Shown in pieces: positions 1 through 7,553 of a stretch of 33,013 nt of DNA. The position numbers and the translations under genes are program-made. This DNA comes from Betaproteobacteria bacterium (GTDB lineage Bacteria > Pseudomonadota > Gammaproteobacteria > Burkholderiales > Rhodocyclaceae), in NCBI GenBank assembly GCA_012026675.1, contig VEPA01000172.1, positions 1 to 33,013 on the forward strand. The letters run 5' to 3'. A model generated the notes under the pieces. The model was not told the origin of the DNA. It saw only the letters and a list, made by a program, of their open reading frames with translations, and ran no database searches. Position 1 is the first letter of the stretch. Each line of letters begins with the position of its first letter.

Positions 1-246
1 TGCATAGCCCGACGGCGCGCTTGCAAAGAGGATTTTTGCCGCTCATTTGCGTATCCCAAGGGCAGAACAACCGCCCAATGAAATCTACTTTTGGGTAACG
101 CTATTCCGAGCTGATGAACAAGCAAATACTACAATGACCTTATTCGAGATACGGGAAAGCTGGTAGGGCATTCGTAGGAGAGCGGTAGTGTGCTGGCTTG
201 TGTGCAATGCGAATGCATGCGACTGCAGTAGAAAGCCGGTGTCTGT
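1..246. other. No supported gene at the left edge
   Basis: I see no reading frame here with protein-like composition, start context or recognisable motif. Short open frames on both strands appear to be chance. The stretch lies downstream of the stop codon of the neighbouring minus-strand gene and may hold its 3' untranslated region, but I found no clear hairpin plus T-tract. Confidence 0.5.
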
Positions 247-1581
247 TCAAGGCAATCGACCGCGCTGCCAGGTGACTCCTCCATCCAGCGAGCGTACGAG
301 CATTCCTTGGCCACCACCCAGAACGACCAGCTGGTTTCCGTCGGTACAACTCGCCGACAGCTCATAATTTCCGTCGCGCGGAAGTCCGGAATCAATGAGT
401 CTCCACGACTCGCCCCGGTCGGAGGATCGCAGGATCTGCCCGTCGCCGACATAGGCAAGCAGAACCCCGCTGGGCAGGATGACAATGGAGCGCGAGTGTA
501 GATGCCGACTACCGTGGAGAATCGCGAATCCGGTCGCGTGACGGCGCCACTCATCGCCCCCGTTATCCGAGGTCCACGCGACCAGCGACTGGCCATCGAT
601 GGAGAGGGCAACCCAGCGCTTGTCGTCGAGAGCGGTCACAAGTTCGAAGGCTCCGTAAGCGTAGCGATTGAACCTTCTGGCTTGCCACCTGCGCCCGCCG
701 TCGGCTGAGAAAAAATAAAGCCTGTCACTTTCGGCGCATCCGTAATTTACGAGCATCGGTCCATCCGGGGTGCCGATGACGTTGGGCATGCAACTTCCCG
801 TGCCAATTTCATCCATCGCAACGGACCACGTCTTTCCGCTGTCGTCGGATTGGACAATCACCGTGCGATACGCCCCAAATGATTTGAGTGGTGAGGTAGC
901 CACACCTACGGCGATCAAGCGACCGCGGCCATCAGTACTCAGGTCAAGGAGACTGCTCATCAGGTCATTGAAGCCATGAGTTGCCGACTGGCCAGTCTCA
1001 TTCCAGGTCATTCCTCGATCATCCGAGGTCAGCAGCGCGAGCGACGGCGCCTTGCGAATTGTTGCCAGTCGTCCGGTTGCGTCGACGACGAGGAGGGGCG
1101 GCGGCCAGCCCATTGGGTCCCTCGAGCCGACGGCAGGCAGGCGCGCGGGAATCGGTGCCCAGGTTTGTCCTGAGTCCGTGGATTTCTTCCACCCTCCAAG
1201 CTGATAGGTCCATTGGAATCCGGAGTTATAGCCTGTGACCACCAGTGGACGATTCGCATCGGATCCGTCTCGGGGATCGGCGAAGAATCTGGGCGTGATA
1301 CCTCTTAGATCACCGCCACGTGTAGTGACCGACCAGGTTAATCCTCCATCGGGTGAGTACAGGAGTGCGCCTTCCGCTTCCAGTATTTCACCGGGCACTC
1401 TCATCGATGCAGTCGCGACGACAGACTGGTCTGCATTGCAGTGCAGCTCGTGGATTTGGACTTTCTCACCGGAGACAGGTAGCTGTGGGGTGGCGCACGC
1501 TGTCACCACGGTGGCAATGAAGCTTATGGCACCAACCCTGCAGGCAACTCCATGCGCGTGAGAATCTTGCAGTAGGGCCAT
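247..1581 (-). CDS. Asp-box (BNR/sialidase-like) beta-propeller lipoprotein
   Basis: A 444-residue exported protein. The N-terminus has a hydrophobic segment ending in a lipobox-like V-T-A-C at about residues 26-29, so it is probably a lipoprotein. The rest is built from about eight Asp-box repeats of the type S-x-D-x-G-x-T-W, for example SPDGGLTW, STDSGQTW, SDDRGMTW, SDDSGKTW, SADGGRRW, SSDRGESW and SLDGGVTW. Such repeats mark six- to eight-bladed beta-propellers found in sialidases, Ycf48/HCF136-type assembly factors and many secreted proteins of unknown role. I do not see the arginine triad expected for a true sialidase, so no enzymatic function is claimed. The start is supported by GGAG six bases upstream of the ATG. 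The gene stands alone between the window edge and a fatty-acid oxidation gene read the same way. Confidence 0.8.
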   Translation of the reverse strand: MALLQDSHAHGVACRVGAISFIATVVTACATPQLPVSGEKVQIHELHCNADQSVVATASMRVPGEILEAEGALLYSPDGGLTWSVTTRGGDLRGITPRFFADPRDGSDANRPLVVTGYNSGFQWTYQLGGWKKSTDSGQTWAPIPARLPAVGSRDPMGWPPPLLVVDATGRLATIRKAPSLALLTSDDRGMTWNETGQSATHGFNDLMSSLLDLSTDGRGRLIAVGVATSPLKSFGAYRTVIVQSDDSGKTWSVAMDEIGTGSCMPNVIGTPDGPMLVNYGCAESDRLYFFSADGGRRWQARRFNRYAYGAFELVTALDDKRWVALSIDGQSLVAWTSDNGGDEWRRHATGFAILHGSRHLHSRSIVILPSGVLLAYVGDGQILRSSDRGESWRLIDSGLPRDGNYELSASCTDGNQLVVLGGGQGMLVRSLDGGVTWQRGRLP

Positions 1582-1641
1582 CTCTTTCTCCGCTGATCAG
1601 TCGATTGTCCGGTCGCATGCAGCAGTCACGCCGACTACCGG

Positions 1642-3654
1642 CTAATTCGTCTTGCTGAAATCCGCCTGGCGCTTTTCCTTGAAGGACGTAATGCCCTCGT
1701 GCGCGGCCGCGGTACAGGCTGACCGGCCGAAGGCCAGGTAGCCGGCTTCGAGCGCGGCGGCAAAGCTCGGCGCAGCGGCGGCGTCACGGATGGCCTGCTC
1801 CATGATGGCTATGCATTCACGGCTGAGGATCTGGCCGCCGGCGCTGCGTGCTTCCACCGCGTCGATGCTGACGGCCACCGGAGCGTCGCCGATTGGCACG
1901 AGTGTGTTCGAGAGTTCGCGTACCCGTGCCGTGGCCATCCGGATCAGCGACGAATAGTCATCGGCCAGGGCGCTGACGATGCCCAGTTCGTGGGCGCGCA
2001 CGGCCTTCAGGCGTTCGGCCTGGCGCAGCATGGCGTTGAAGGTTGCCGTCGCATGTGGCCAGCGACGATAGGGCACTACCATGGCGCCGATGCCGGGCAC
2101 GATGCCCAGGGTGACTTCGGGCAGTTGCAGCCAGGCGTGCTTCACGGCCACGATGGCGTGGCAGCGCATCGCGAGTTCGAGTCCGCCGCCCAGCGCCATG
2201 CCGTTCAGGGCCGCCACGACGGGCTTGTTCATCCGGTCCAGATGCACCAGCAGGCGCGAGCAGTCGCGCGCGTACTGCGCAGCGGCCGGTGCATCGCCCA
2301 GCATGTCGACGAAGCGGCCGATGTCGGCCCCGGCGCAGAAGGCGCGCGTGCCGTAGCCGGTGAGGACGAAGCCGGTCACCCTGGGATCGTTCTCGTAGCG
2401 GCGGATGACGGACAGGATTTCATCGTTCATCTCGTCATGCAGCGCATTCATGGCTTCGGGCCGGCGCAGGGTGATGACTTTGACACCGTCCAGGTCATCG
2501 ACCAGGATGTGACGCAGAAAATCCTGATAGGCATCGAACGGGCGCGTGGGCATCGGCATGCCGGGGCGCTCTTCGCGCAGGCGCATCAGGGCGCGACCGG
2601 TGGCCTGCTCGCCAAGACTCTTCATCAGGTCGAGCGGGCCGTTCCTGAAGCCCAGCGCGAGCCGGCAGCCCAGATCGAGGTCGGCCAGCTCGCCGATCTT
2701 GCGGTCGATGATGTCGACACTCTGCGAAAACAGGATGCCGAGCAGGCGCTCGCGCACTGCCCTCGCCGTGTCCGCAGCGACCTCGACGCGCTTGCCGGGC
2801 GGCACCGTGACCCAGGTGTCGACCGAACGGAAGACGGGCGCCGGTATGTAGTGTTCGCCTTCCATCTCGGCCTGCAGGGTGTTGGTTTCGGTGATGATCG
2901 GATTGCCGCGTGCGAGGTTGAGCACGAAGAAGGGCCCGGCATGGACGAACTCGGCGGCGACGCTGTCGATTTCGGCAGCGGTGGCGCGGTCGAGCAGCAG
3001 GGCCGCCTCGTTGCACCAGTTGTCGAAGATTCGGTCGAGCATGAAGCAGGCCACGTCGGCGGTCACCAGCGGCACCTTGCCGGTCGTGCAGAACACCCAG
3101 CGCAGGTACTCGACCACGGCCGGATCGGTCTCCTCCCAGGCGATGACTTCCACCGCGGGATTGCGCCAGGCCGGGGCGAAGAAATGCGTTACCGTGGCCC
3201 GCTCCTGGCGCTTCAAGGCGGAGAAAATCTGCGCCGCCGGCAGGGAACTGGTGTTGGAAGTGATCAGCGCATCAGGCCGCACCACCGCCTCGATTTGGGC
3301 AAATATTTTGCGTTTCAGCGTCAGGTTTTCCGTGGCGGCCTCGATCACCCAGTCGCAGCCGGCGATGTCGGCATAGTCCAGCGTACCGACCAGATTCGAT
3401 GTGACCGCTACGGCATCGGCCTCGCTCATCTTGCCCCTGGCCACGGCTTTTTTCGAGTAGTCCTGAAAGCGCAGCAGGGCGCTATCCACGGCCTTTTGCG
3501 AGACATCGACGAGATACAGTTTCAGGTCCGGCAGTGCACTCTTGAGGTAGTAGCCGATGTCGGGGCCAATCGTGCCGGCGCCGATGATGGCGACGGCGCG
3601 GGGCAGGGCGCGAGCAGGTGCGGCAAGCAGGGGATTGGCGTAGGCGCGGGTCAT
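1642..3654 (-). CDS. 3-hydroxyacyl-CoA dehydrogenase / enoyl-CoA hydratase fusion
   Basis: A 670-residue bifunctional beta-oxidation-type enzyme in the order dehydrogenase then hydratase, the reverse of FadB/FadJ. The N-terminal Rossmann domain carries GAGTIG at residues 25-30 for NAD binding. The HFFAPAW motif supplies the catalytic histidine region, and two 3HCDH C-terminal helical segments follow. The C-terminal crotonase fold begins near residue 390 and has ALNGMALGGGLELA and LPEVTLGIVPGIG, which hold both catalytic glutamates. It should hydrate enoyl-CoA and oxidise the resulting 3-hydroxyacyl-CoA in the cytoplasm. The 3HCDH-ECH order is known from crotonyl-CoA hydratase/3-hydroxybutyryl-CoA dehydrogenases of archaea and some proteobacteria; the exact substrate is not deducible. 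The chosen ATG at 3654 has AAAGGA about 8 bases upstream; an in-frame start 20 codons earlier lacks similarity and a ribosome site. No thiolase or acyl-CoA dehydrogenase lies beside it. Confidence 0.88.
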   Translation of the reverse strand: MTRAYANPLLAAPARALPRAVAIIGAGTIGPDIGYYLKSALPDLKLYLVDVSQKAVDSALLRFQDYSKKAVARGKMSEADAVAVTSNLVGTLDYADIAGCDWVIEAATENLTLKRKIFAQIEAVVRPDALITSNTSSLPAAQIFSALKRQERATVTHFFAPAWRNPAVEVIAWEETDPAVVEYLRWVFCTTGKVPLVTADVACFMLDRIFDNWCNEAALLLDRATAAEIDSVAAEFVHAGPFFVLNLARGNPIITETNTLQAEMEGEHYIPAPVFRSVDTWVTVPPGKRVEVAADTARAVRERLLGILFSQSVDIIDRKIGELADLDLGCRLALGFRNGPLDLMKSLGEQATGRALMRLREERPGMPMPTRPFDAYQDFLRHILVDDLDGVKVITLRRPEAMNALHDEMNDEILSVIRRYENDPRVTGFVLTGYGTRAFCAGADIGRFVDMLGDAPAAAQYARDCSRLLVHLDRMNKPVVAALNGMALGGGLELAMRCHAIVAVKHAWLQLPEVTLGIVPGIGAMVVPYRRWPHATATFNAMLRQAERLKAVRAHELGIVSALADDYSSLIRMATARVRELSNTLVPIGDAPVAVSIDAVEARSAGGQILSRECIAIMEQAIRDAAAAPSFAAALEAGYLAFGRSACTAAAHEGITSFKEKRQADFSKTN

Positions 3655-3804
3655 CAAGGGATCCTTTGTATGCGGTATACAAAGAATTATCCCGCATTGT
3701 CCGCCGTCGCACAATCACCGTCATGCCAGCACCGACTCCTGGAATTCGCCAGCCGGGAATGGATTCGATCGTTGCCACTCGCGGAGTCGAGCAGCCAGCC
3801 GCAA

Positions 3805-4158
3805 CTACTTGCAGGGAAACTGCTTCTCCATCAATGGCACCAGCCATTCGACCACCGGGCGATCATTCATTTCCGGATGGTCTGCAAGCTGCCGTTCGAC
3901 CATCTTGTCGAGTTCGCAGATGCATTCCCTGAAACAGACACTGCGCCCCTGCAGGGCATCGAGGATGCCCGCCACATAGCCGTTGTAGTGGCCGGCACGA
4001 TAGGCGTTGGCAAAAGGATCTTGCCGGTTGAATGCTTCGGCCTCCTGCCGGAACAGCTTCAGTTGATCGCTGTCCATCTCGGCCGCCACCGGCATCGCGG
4101 CCAGGAAGAGCAGCAGTGCTGCCAAAAGTCCCGCAGTGCCTGAAGAAATGCCTTGCAT
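3805..4158 (-). CDS. Rap1a/Tai-family small secreted protein
   Basis: A 117-residue protein with a clear signal peptide (hydrophobic run at residues 10-22, cleavage likely after PVAA). The mature part contains the pattern Y-x-x-G-Y-V-A-G-I-L-D-A-L-Q-G, then a Cys-containing segment (SVCFRECIC), a DHPE-like helix and a terminal F-P-C. This matches the Rap1a/Tai fold, whose named members are periplasmic immunity proteins against type VI amidase effectors, although most homologues are orphan exported proteins. No effector gene is next to it, so an immunity role here is only a possibility. The start lacks a strong ribosome site. Neighbours on both sides read the same way but are unrelated in function. 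Confidence 0.65.
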   Translation of the reverse strand: MQGISSGTAGLLAALLLFLAAMPVAAEMDSDQLKLFRQEAEAFNRQDPFANAYRAGHYNGYVAGILDALQGRSVCFRECICELDKMVERQLADHPEMNDRPVVEWLVPLMEKQFPCK

Positions 4159-4183
4159 GCTCGGCGGATATTGCCGGGCGACG

Positions 4184-4426
4184 CTAGCCCGCCGACAGCA
4201 GTCGTTCGGCGTTGAGCCGCGCCTTGACGCGCGCCTGTTGTTCGGCCTTGTTGATCATGGTTACGGTTTTACCGAAGGCATCGCGTTGTGCGCTGGTGAT
4301 TTTGGTGGCCTCGATCGACTTGATGCAGCGCCACTTCTTTCCGCCCTTGGTTTCGATCTGGCGCATTTCGGCACTGGGGTGATGGCGGCCGCAGTGATAG
4401 CAATAGATGTTTGCAGGAAGGGACAT
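4184..4426 (-). CDS. Small zinc-ribbon-like hypothetical protein
   Basis: An 80-residue protein beginning MSLPANIYCYHCGRHH. A C-Y-H-C knuckle near the N-terminus and a further Cys in KKWRCIKSI suggest a one-sided or incomplete zinc ribbon. The C-terminal half is a charged helix rich in Ala, Lys and Arg. The upstream in-frame region to 4531 overlaps the start of an independent intergenic stretch and has no protein character, so the internal ATG at 4426 is preferred, though no strong Shine-Dalgarno is visible. Function is unknown; a nucleic-acid-binding or structural zinc role is conceivable. Confidence 0.6.
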   Translation of the reverse strand: MSLPANIYCYHCGRHHPSAEMRQIETKGGKKWRCIKSIEATKITSAQRDAFGKTVTMINKAEQQARVKARLNAERLLSAG

Positions 4427-4505
4427 GGTTGTACCGGACAAATGATAAGTATTGAACGGAAGGCTGGAATCGCGCCTTCGCGCAGGAAAAACAGACGTCA
4501 AGCGG

Positions 4506-4916
4506 CTATTTGGCAATTTCCAGAAGTTCAACTTCGAAAATCAGGGTTGCATCGGGAGGAATCGTGCCGGGAACGCCGCGGCTGCCGTAGGCCAGATTGG
4601 GCGGGCAGACCAGTTTCGACTTGCCGCCGGTCTTCATCGTTTGCATGCCTTCGGCCCAGCAGGGGATCACCCGGTTCAAGGGGAAGGAGGTTGGTTGCCC
4701 GCGTCCGTAGGAACTGTCGAATTCCTTGCCGTTGACCAGAGTGCCGCGGTAATGGACCTTCACGGTATCGCTGCTTTTTGGACTGGCTCCGCTTCCTTCC
4801 TTGATGACGGTGATGACAATTCCGGAGGCTGTCTTCTCTTCCCTGGGTTCGGCCGCGGAAGCGTGGAACGAGAGGGCGATAAGCAGGGTAGCGGCAGTTG
4901 CGGTCAGCTTTTTCAT
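4506..4916 (-). CDS. Periplasmic FKBP-type peptidyl-prolyl cis-trans isomerase
   Basis: A 136-residue protein. The N-terminal MKKLTATAATLLIALSFHASA is a signal peptide with cleavage predicted at ASA|AEP, placing the enzyme in the periplasm. The remainder is a single FKBP domain: VKVHYRGTLVNGKEFDSSYGRGQP, then VIPCWAEGMQ (usually GW.EG), LAYGSRGVPGTIPPDATLIFEVELL. These are the hallmark FKBP residues around the proline-binding pocket. It accelerates Xaa-Pro isomerisation during folding of exported proteins. The start at 4916 gives the full signal peptide and has AAAGG upstream; the longer frame to 5030 reads through the intergenic region after the next gene. Confidence 0.9.
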   Translation of the reverse strand: MKKLTATAATLLIALSFHASAAEPREEKTASGIVITVIKEGSGASPKSSDTVKVHYRGTLVNGKEFDSSYGRGQPTSFPLNRVIPCWAEGMQTMKTGGKSKLVCPPNLAYGSRGVPGTIPPDATLIFEVELLEIAK

Positions 4917-4969
4917 GGAGATGCCTTTGTGTGAATTGTTGCGACAACGGGAAATGAGCTTGGCGTGGC

Positions 4970-5308
4970 CTACGCCTTTTTGACGAATTCCGATTTCAGT
5001 TGCATCGCGCCGATGCCATCGATCTTGCAATCGATATCGTGATCGCCGTCGACCAGACGGATGTTCTTCACCTTGGTGCCGACCTTGCCCACCAGCGACG
5101 AGCCTTTGACCTTGAGATCCTTGATCACGGTCACGCTGTCGCCGTCCTGCAGGGCATTGCCATTGGCGTCGCGGACGACGCGCGTGTCATTGTTACTTAT
5201 CGCCGCCATTTGGGGCCATTCGTGCGCGCATTCAGGGCAGACGTACATTTCGCCGTCTTCATAGGTGAGTTCCGAACTGCATTGCGGACACTGGGGCAGG
5301 GTGGTCAT
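4970..5308 (-). CDS. yjdM: YjdM/PhnA zinc-ribbon protein
   Basis: A 112-residue protein matching the YjdM (PhnA) family along its full length. An N-terminal zinc ribbon has C-P-Q-C ... C-P-E-C at residues 7-27, followed by the conserved C-terminal SH3-like barrel with [48 protein letters not shown] and the terminal LKSEFVKK. The old name PhnA linked it to phosphonoacetate hydrolysis, but that activity belongs to an unrelated protein. The physiological role of YjdM is uncertain. It is a single cytoplasmic gene, 54 bases from the FKBP gene in the same orientation, possibly co-transcribed. Confidence 0.9.
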   Translation of the reverse strand: MTTLPQCPQCSSELTYEDGEMYVCPECAHEWPQMAAISNNDTRVVRDANGNALQDGDSVTVIKDLKVKGSSLVGKVGTKVKNIRLVDGDHDIDCKIDGIGAMQLKSEFVKKA

Positions 5309-5372
5309 GGTTTATTTCCGGCTCTGCGATTGATGATGCGGGTGATCGGATGTCGACATACCAACGCCTTTG

Positions 5373-5564
5373 CTACTGGTCGAGGCCGACGATGTCGTCG
5401 GCCTCGAATTCGTCCGGCACGGTGCCGTCGCCCGGGCCCGTAACCATCGCCGCGGTGGTGTCGTTCTGCTTCACGAAATACTCCGCGCTGATGGGGTCGT
5501 AGAAACGCTGGCCAAGGGCAACATCGCAGAATTTGACAGGGTGACGGGTTGGGTGAGAACTCAT
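5373..5564 (-). CDS. Small conserved hypothetical protein
   Basis: A 63-residue soluble protein of acidic character. It contains VKFCDVALGQRFYDPISAEYFVKQNDTTA, a pattern reminiscent of short betaproteobacterial proteins with the consensus F-x-D-x-x-x-G-x-x-F followed by a K-x-x-x-x-x-A segment. I cannot name a function. Base composition and codon use resemble the neighbours, and nothing overlaps it, so a real gene is more likely than not. The start codon is uncertain because no clear Shine-Dalgarno precedes it. Confidence 0.55.
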   Translation of the reverse strand: MSSHPTRHPVKFCDVALGQRFYDPISAEYFVKQNDTTAAMVTGPGDGTVPDEFEADDIVGLDQ

Positions 5565-5597
5565 GTTGAAATCGCCAGAAAATTGAACAGGCCGCGT

Positions 5598-5786
5598 TTA
5601 CTTTTTTTCTTCCGGGTCATTGCCGACGACCGTCTTGACGCCTGCAGCGGTGACATCCACGGTCGTTTCGACCACGGTAGCGGCCACTTTGATCGTGGTG
5701 GCCGCCACGGAAACCGCGGCATCGGCCACCGTCACTACGGCGCATCCCGAGCAGAGGAAGGAAAGCAGCAGGAAAGCCGGTCGCAT
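5598..5786 (-). CDS. Very small lipoprotein (NF038104-like)
   Basis: A 62-residue protein starting MRPAFLLLSFLCSGC, a short signal peptide ending in a lipobox-like CSGC. The mature part is an unusual low-complexity helix of V, A and T (AVVTVADAAVSVAATTIKVAATVVE) ending in a charged DPEEKK tail. This layout matches a family of tiny proteobacterial lipoproteins annotated only by number. AAGG lies 9 bases upstream of the chosen ATG; a second possible start sits at 5804. The function is unknown. Its 5' side abuts the relic tRNA terminator. Confidence 0.65.
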   Translation of the reverse strand: MRPAFLLLSFLCSGCAVVTVADAAVSVAATTIKVAATVVETTVDVTAAGVKTVVGNDPEEKK

Positions 5787-5825
5787 CGTGTAAGCCTTTT
5801 CCATTTCCGGAAGTGTTCCAGAATG

Positions 5826-5853
5826 CAAAAAGCCCAACCGCGCCGGCTGGGCT
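5826..5853 (-). terminator. Rho-independent terminator (relic tRNA-Asn copy 1)
   Basis: Read on the minus strand, AGCCCAGCC pairs with GGTTGGGCT (nine pairs, one G-U) around a five-base loop and is followed by TTTTTGC. The same hairpin with only loop changes recurs at 12,916-12,942, also next to a tRNA-Asn 3' sequence. I infer both descend from the native terminator of the tRNA-Asn gene. Confidence 0.75.
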
Positions 5854-5881
5854 AAGTGCAAGAACTACAACAACAAATCTT

Positions 5882-5936
5882 TGGCTCCTCGACCTGCTCT
5901 CGAACCAGGGAGCGGAAGATAGACCGTCCGACTCAA
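5882..5936 (-). pseudogene. Decayed 3' half of a tRNA-Asn gene
   Basis: On the minus strand the last ~30 bases match the 3' end of the intact tRNA-Asn at 27,043-27,118: the acceptor strand TCGAGGAGCCA is unchanged. The T-arm has several substitutions, and one T-stem pair is broken (CCTGG against GCAGG). Upstream of the T-arm the match fades to scattered identity in the anticodon region, and no D-arm or 5' acceptor strand remains. It cannot make a tRNA. Together with the adjacent terminator it duplicates the unit at 12,911-13,016, which suggests an old tRNA duplication or an old integration scar. Confidence 0.7.
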
Positions 5937-6107
5937 GTCTAATTAAATCAATGTGTTGGATTGCCGTCGCGGGCCAGAAATCGCCAAGGCCAGCTGCGGA
6001 TCGAAAATAAAATTATATCATCTGGCGCCAGCCGGGATTAGCTTCCCCGTTTATGTAATTCTGCTACATTGCGGTTTCCCCACAGTTCTGAACAGAACGT
6101 CGCGCCC

Positions 6108-6950
6108 ATGCCTCCATTGCTCTCCGAAGAAAGCCTTGATCTGCCCTCCGCAGAGGAAAAGGTTCCTGCAGCATCGCCACAGACTGGACAAGGCGAAGAT
6201 GCACCCTTGTTGGGGACGCCGGCCGATCAGGCGATCCATGACATTCGCTTCGAATTGTCGGAGCTGAAGAGCCATGTTGTCCACTCGCGAACCGATATTG
6301 CGCGATCTGCGGCCAGTTCGAAGAAAACCACAATCGTCACCGGAGTTCTGGCCGTCGTTTCGATTGTGCTGGCTATAGCCGTACTTGGTAGTTTCGTGCC
6401 TTCAAACAGAAGCCAGGTCACTCCATCCGCAAATTCAAATGCCAATTCGACGGCGGAACTGCGCAGCGAAATTGGGCAGTTGCGCGCCGAGTTGAAGAGC
6501 CTTGCCGACCGCATGACGTCCAGGCCTGCGCTGCCGGCAAAGCCCGAAAATGTCGCAAAACCGGTGGCAAGGCTGGATTGCGCAAACCTTCCAGCCGGCG
6601 TCAAAACCGATGTGGTCGACTTTTCGATTCGGTTCGACGTTGGCAGCACCAAGATTCTTCCCGATTCCGATGGAACATTGGACAGCATCGCAAAACTCCT
6701 GGCGCTTTCCCCTGATCTCTGCGTCCTGATTGAAGGGTATACCGACGAGACCGGTGATGCAGAGAAAAATATGGCGCTGTCAAAGGATAGGGCCAGCTCG
6801 GTAGCTCATTACCTTGCACAAAAGCCCGGCATCAAACGCGACAGACTGATACCCATCGGTAAAGGGTCAAGCAGTTCAGTGCCGGGTGTCGCTCCGAGCA
6901 ACCCGCTGAATCGTCGCGTCGTATTCAAACTCGTCGGCAGTAGCGACTAG
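6108..6950 (+). CDS. OmpA-domain protein with single membrane anchor
   Basis: A 280-residue protein. A polar N-terminal region (about 1-75) precedes a single transmembrane helix (TIVTGVLAVVSIVLAIAVLG) and a short coiled-coil-like stretch (ELRSEIGQLRAELKSLADRM). The C-terminal OmpA/MotB-like peptidoglycan-binding domain follows, with IRFDVGSTKILPDSDGTLDSIAKLL, LIEGYTDETGDAEKNMALSKDRASSVAHYL and NPLNRRVVFKL. The conserved Asp and Arg residues that contact diaminopimelate are visible (TDETGD, LSKDRA, NRR). It probably sits in the inner membrane with the binding domain in the periplasm, tethering the envelope. Start uncertain: ATG at 6108 is chosen over an in-frame TTG at 6069; neither has a good ribosome site. 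Nearby LdtD/MepK genes also act on peptidoglycan. Confidence 0.8.
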   Translation: MPPLLSEESLDLPSAEEKVPAASPQTGQGEDAPLLGTPADQAIHDIRFELSELKSHVVHSRTDIARSAASSKKTTIVTGVLAVVSIVLAIAVLGSFVPSNRSQVTPSANSNANSTAELRSEIGQLRAELKSLADRMTSRPALPAKPENVAKPVARLDCANLPAGVKTDVVDFSIRFDVGSTKILPDSDGTLDSIAKLLALSPDLCVLIEGYTDETGDAEKNMALSKDRASSVAHYLAQKPGIKRDRLIPIGKGSSSSVPGVAPSNPLNRRVVFKLVGSSD

Positions 6951-6993
6951 AGGGTCCTGGCGGCGCCGCGCGGGCCGCCAGAAGCTGCACGTG

Positions 6994-7545
6994 ATGAAAA
7001 CTTGCTCCCGCTTCTCACTGGCCTTCTTGCTGACAGTGACCTGCAGCACGGTTCTTGCCGACTCGGCAGATCGATCGCCGCAGTTGTTCGGGGGCCTGCC
7101 GCTGAATCTTGCCATCAAGGAAGTACGCGGCAACGGATTGCGGATGCTTGCAGTCTTCGAGGATCCGCACTGCATCTATTGCAGGAGGTTGACCAGGGAA
7201 CTTTCCGACCTCACCGACCTTACGATCTACGTTTTCCTCTATCCCATACTTCTGCCGTCATCGAAGAACATGTCCGAGTCCATCTGGTGCTCTCCGGACC
7301 GGAGCAAGGCATGGAACGCATGGATGATGGCCCAAACGGTTCCCAAGGCTCCGAGCTGCGATGCCGGAGCGATCGACCAGGTGACGGCGCTGGGCAGATC
7401 GATGAACCTTCGCGGCGTACCCGCCATCTTCCTTGCCAATGGCGAGCGCTACACCGGTGGAAAATCAAAATTCGAAATTGAATTGGCGATGAGTTCCCCG
7501 AAGGTGATGAGCTTTCAGGCCAAGCTCGGCAACAAGCCGGACTAG
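6994..7545 (+). CDS. DsbC/DsbG-like periplasmic thiol-disulfide protein
   Basis: A 183-residue exported protein with a signal peptide (cleavage near VLA|DSA). The thioredoxin fold is recognised from FEDPHCIYCRRL, with redox CxxC at residues 60-63, and from the cis-proline segment GVPAIFLANGERYTGG, which is typical of the DsbC family. It is shorter than DsbC (about 235 residues) because most of the N-terminal dimerisation domain is missing; only about 35 residues lie between the cleavage site and the active site. It may therefore be monomeric and act as an oxidant or reductant rather than a classical isomerase. Two further Cys (in SIWCSPD and PSCDAG) could form a structural disulfide. A GTG directly before the ATG is an alternative start. 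The gene follows the OmpA-like gene by 43 bases. Confidence 0.8.
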   Translation: MKTCSRFSLAFLLTVTCSTVLADSADRSPQLFGGLPLNLAIKEVRGNGLRMLAVFEDPHCIYCRRLTRELSDLTDLTIYVFLYPILLPSSKNMSESIWCSPDRSKAWNAWMMAQTVPKAPSCDAGAIDQVTALGRSMNLRGVPAIFLANGERYTGGKSKFEIELAMSSPKVMSFQAKLGNKPD

Positions 7546-7553
7546 CCAAACCA

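Noticed and set aside
247-1581. True sialidase
   Set aside because: Asp-boxes alone do not define sialidase, and the catalytic arginine triad, the FRIP motif and the Tyr/Glu pair are not evident.
1990-4143. 717-codon plus-strand open frame
   Set aside because: Antisense to the 3HCDH-ECH fusion and the Rap1a-like gene. It is rich in His, Gly and Gln with no domain, as expected of a shadow frame in GC-rich DNA.
5882-5936. Functional second tRNA
   Set aside because: The D-arm, 5' acceptor strand and a good anticodon stem are missing, and the T-stem has a mismatch.
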